Positions 14,012-15,442 of a DNA stretch of 15,442 nt are shown one piece after another (position 1 is the first letter of the stretch; every line of letters begins with the position of its first letter). Location of the stretch: contig CAZOGL010000037.1 in NCBI GenBank assembly GCA_964579575.1, positions 1 to 15,442 on the forward strand, in the 5' to 3' direction. This DNA comes from CAVEFW01 sp964579575 (GTDB taxonomy: Bacteria; Actinomycetota; Coriobacteriia; Coriobacteriales; Eggerthellaceae). Below the pieces are notes generated by a model. It worked only from the letters and a program-made list of their open reading frames with translations. It was not told where the DNA came from and made no database searches. The position numbers and the translations under genes were made by a program.

Positions 14012-14034
14012 TATCATAGACAAGCTTGTATAGA
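14012..14034 (+). promoter_or_regulatory. Candidate -10 elements and palindrome before the acyl-CoA synthetase gene
   Basis: TATCAT (14012-14017) and TATAGA (14029-14034) are possible -10 hexamers in an AT-richer island after the repeat block; no strong -35 could be paired with either. A perfect 10-bp palindrome ACAAGCTTGT (14020-14029) lies between them and could be a small operator. Support is weak. Confidence 0.25.
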
Positions 14035-14083
14035 CGAACGTGTGCAAGCTGAGAAAACGAGAAAACGGAAAGGCAGCAAACGC

Positions 14084-15442
14084 ATGCCCATCATCGATTA
14101 TCTGCGCCACAACGCCAAGGCATACGGCGACGAGGTGGCGCTCGTTGAGATCAACCCCGAGGTCCAAGAGCCGCTGCGCCTGACATGGCGCGACTACGAC
14201 CTCGTTCAAACGACCAAGACCAAGGCGTATCGCCGCGAGATCACGTGGCGCGTGTTCGACGAGAAGGCAAACCGCATCGCGAACCTCCTCATCGACCGCG
14301 GCATCAAACCTGGTGACAAGGTTGCGATCCTGCTCATGAACTGTCTCGAGTGGTTGCCCATCTACTTCGGCATCCTCAAGACGGGCGCTACGGCAGTGCC
14401 CCTGAACTTCCGCTACTCGAGTGACGAGATTGTCTACTGTCTCGACCTCGCTGACGTGAACGTGCTTTTGTTCGGACCCGAGTTCATCGGTCGCATTGAG
14501 GACGTCTACCCGCAGGTGCAGCGCAATCGCCTCCTGTTCTACGTCGGCAACGCGTGTCCGAGTTTCGCGGAGAGCTACGATGCCTTGACCGCCAATTGCT
14601 CGAGTGCCGACCCGATGCTGCCAATCAGCGATGACGACGATGCTGTCATCTACTTCTCGAGCGGCACGACGGGTTTCCCGAAGGCCATCCTGCACAACCA
14701 CATGAGCCTCGTGCATTCCGCCCGCGTCGAGCAGGTCCACCACGGCCAAACGCACTCCGACGTGTTTTTGTGCATTCCGCCCCTGTATCACACCGGCGCC
14801 AAGATGCACTGGTTCGGCAGCCTCATCACTGGCGGCAAAGCCGTGCTCCTGCGCGGCGTGACGCCAAAGTCCATCTTCCGCGCGATCAGCGACGAGCGCT
14901 GCACGATTTGTTGGCTGCTCGTGCCGTGGGCCCAAGATATCCTGCTCGCCATAGAGGAGGGGCGTCTCAACGTCGAGGATTATCACCTCAGCCAATGGCG
15001 TCTGATGCATATCGGTGCCCAGCCGGTCCCCAAAAGCCTCATCGCGAAGTGGAAGACTGTCTTCCCGCATCACCAATACGATACGAACTACGGCCTGTCC
15101 GAGTCGATTGGCCCTGGTTGTGTCCACCTTGGTGTCGACAACATCGAGCACGTCGGCGCAATCGGCGTCCCCGGCTATGGTTGGGAGGTCAAGATTGTCG
15201 ATGCGGATGAGAACCCTGTCGAGCGCGGCAAGGTTGGTGAGCTTTGTGTCAAGGGTCCCGGCGTCATGACGTGCTACTACAACAACCCCGAGGCGACGGC
15301 TGAGAGCCTCCATGACGGATGGTTGCTCACGGGCGATATGGCTATGCAGGACGAGGATGGTTTCATCTGGCTTGTCGATCGCAAGAAGGATGTGGTCATC
15401 TCCGGCGGCGAGAACATCTATCCCGTCCAAATCGAGGATTTC
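14084..15442 (+). CDS. AMP-forming acyl-CoA synthetase (3' end beyond window)
   Basis: An adenylate-forming (ANL) enzyme that activates a carboxylic acid with ATP and joins it to CoA; 453 codons are visible. Signature motifs: the P-loop YFSSGTTGFPK (190-200), NYGLSE (335-340), the LLTGD aspartate (D418) and the hinge VDRKKDVVISGGENIYP (431-447). The small C-terminal domain with its catalytic lysine lies beyond the window. The ATG at 14084 has GGAAAGG about 10 nt upstream and fits the family N-terminus MPIIDYLRHNA. An oddity is a double segment, LTWRDYDL (33-40) and ITWRVFDE (53-60), where most relatives have one. The acid substrate cannot be told; acyl, aryl or bile-acid type CoA ligation are all possible. 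Confidence 0.92.
   Translation, partial: MPIIDYLRHNAKAYGDEVALVEINPEVQEPLRLTWRDYDLVQTTKTKAYRREITWRVFDEKANRIANLLIDRGIKPGDKVAILLMNCLEWLPIYFGILKTGATAVPLNFRYSSDEIVYCLDLADVNVLLFGPEFIGRIEDVYPQVQRNRLLFYVGNACPSFAESYDALTANCSSADPMLPISDDDDAVIYFSSGTTGFPKAILHNHMSLVHSARVEQVHHGQTHSDVFLCIPPLYHTGAKMHWFGSLITGGKAVLLRGVTPKSIFRAISDERCTICWLLVPWAQDILLAIEEGRLNVEDYHLSQWRLMHIGAQPVPKSLIAKWKTVFPHHQYDTNYGLSESIGPGCVHLGVDNIEHVGAIGVPGYGWEVKIVDADENPVERGKVGELCVKGPGVMTCYYNNPEATAESLHDGWLLTGDMAMQDEDGFIWLVDRKKDVVISGGENIYPVQIEDF

Noticed and set aside
13728..14033. Small open frames across the GC-rich repeat block
   Set aside because: Products are low-complexity outcomes of the repeats; no ribosome-binding site, and they start inside the terminator of the preceding gene.
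13970..15430. 486-codon open frame on the - strand
   Set aside because: It is the exact antisense of the acyl-CoA synthetase, which has all ANL motifs. The antisense product has no recognisable domain; it is a codon-bias shadow.

Overview
The window is chromosomal DNA from a GC-rich, Gram-positive-type bacterium. The best fit is an actinobacterium of the class Coriobacteriia. This rests on the lipoprotein-type PstS, the single-gene ClpC of actinobacterial length, the radical-SAM/GNAT Elp3 homologue, a ferredoxin-tailed aldo/keto reductase, and frequent GTG/TTG starts. The taxonomic call is inference from gene content and look, not from a search. Two runs of exactly 100 N (6160-6259 and 10652-10751) are scaffold gaps of a draft assembly.

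Layout. (1) 1-3713: a high-affinity phosphate uptake operon, pstS-[hairpin]-pstC-pstA-pstB, all on the + strand. Genes C, A and B are tightly coupled, and a strong intrinsic terminator closes the unit. No phoU follows. (2) 3781-6050: two tandem, one-base-overlapping paralogues of the DUF262 (GmrS-like N-terminal) family. They look like a small defence-type unit, but both lack the DUF1524 nuclease half. (3) 6051-6512: a non-coding stretch holding a collapsed 32-bp tandem repeat at the first gap, then a near-perfect CIRCE operator. (4) 6513-9071: clpC, ending at a bidirectional terminator. (5) 9316-11602: the 3' part of an Elp3-like tRNA-U34 enzyme (- strand), diverging across the second gap from a Trm9/ALKBH8-like methyltransferase (+ strand). 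Together they suggest a eukaryote-type cm5U to mcm5U wobble-modification pair. (6) 11765-12262: a small HAD phosphatase (- strand). (7) 12555-13691: an aldo/keto reductase with two [4Fe-4S] motifs. (8) 13781-13957: a complex GC-rich repeat block. (9) 14084-15442: the first 453 codons of an acyl-CoA synthetase, cut by the window end.

A theme that no single feature explains is that almost every gene boundary carries a short tandem or near-tandem duplication. Examples are the pstC ribosome-binding site, the pstA C-terminus, the pstB N-terminus, the stop regions of clpC, the HAD gene and the aldo/keto reductase, the HAD/reductase intergenic region, and matching loops in both DUF262 genes. Several copies duplicate a stop codon in frame. 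This looks like a genome prone to local segment duplication, and it probably also explains at least the first assembly gap.
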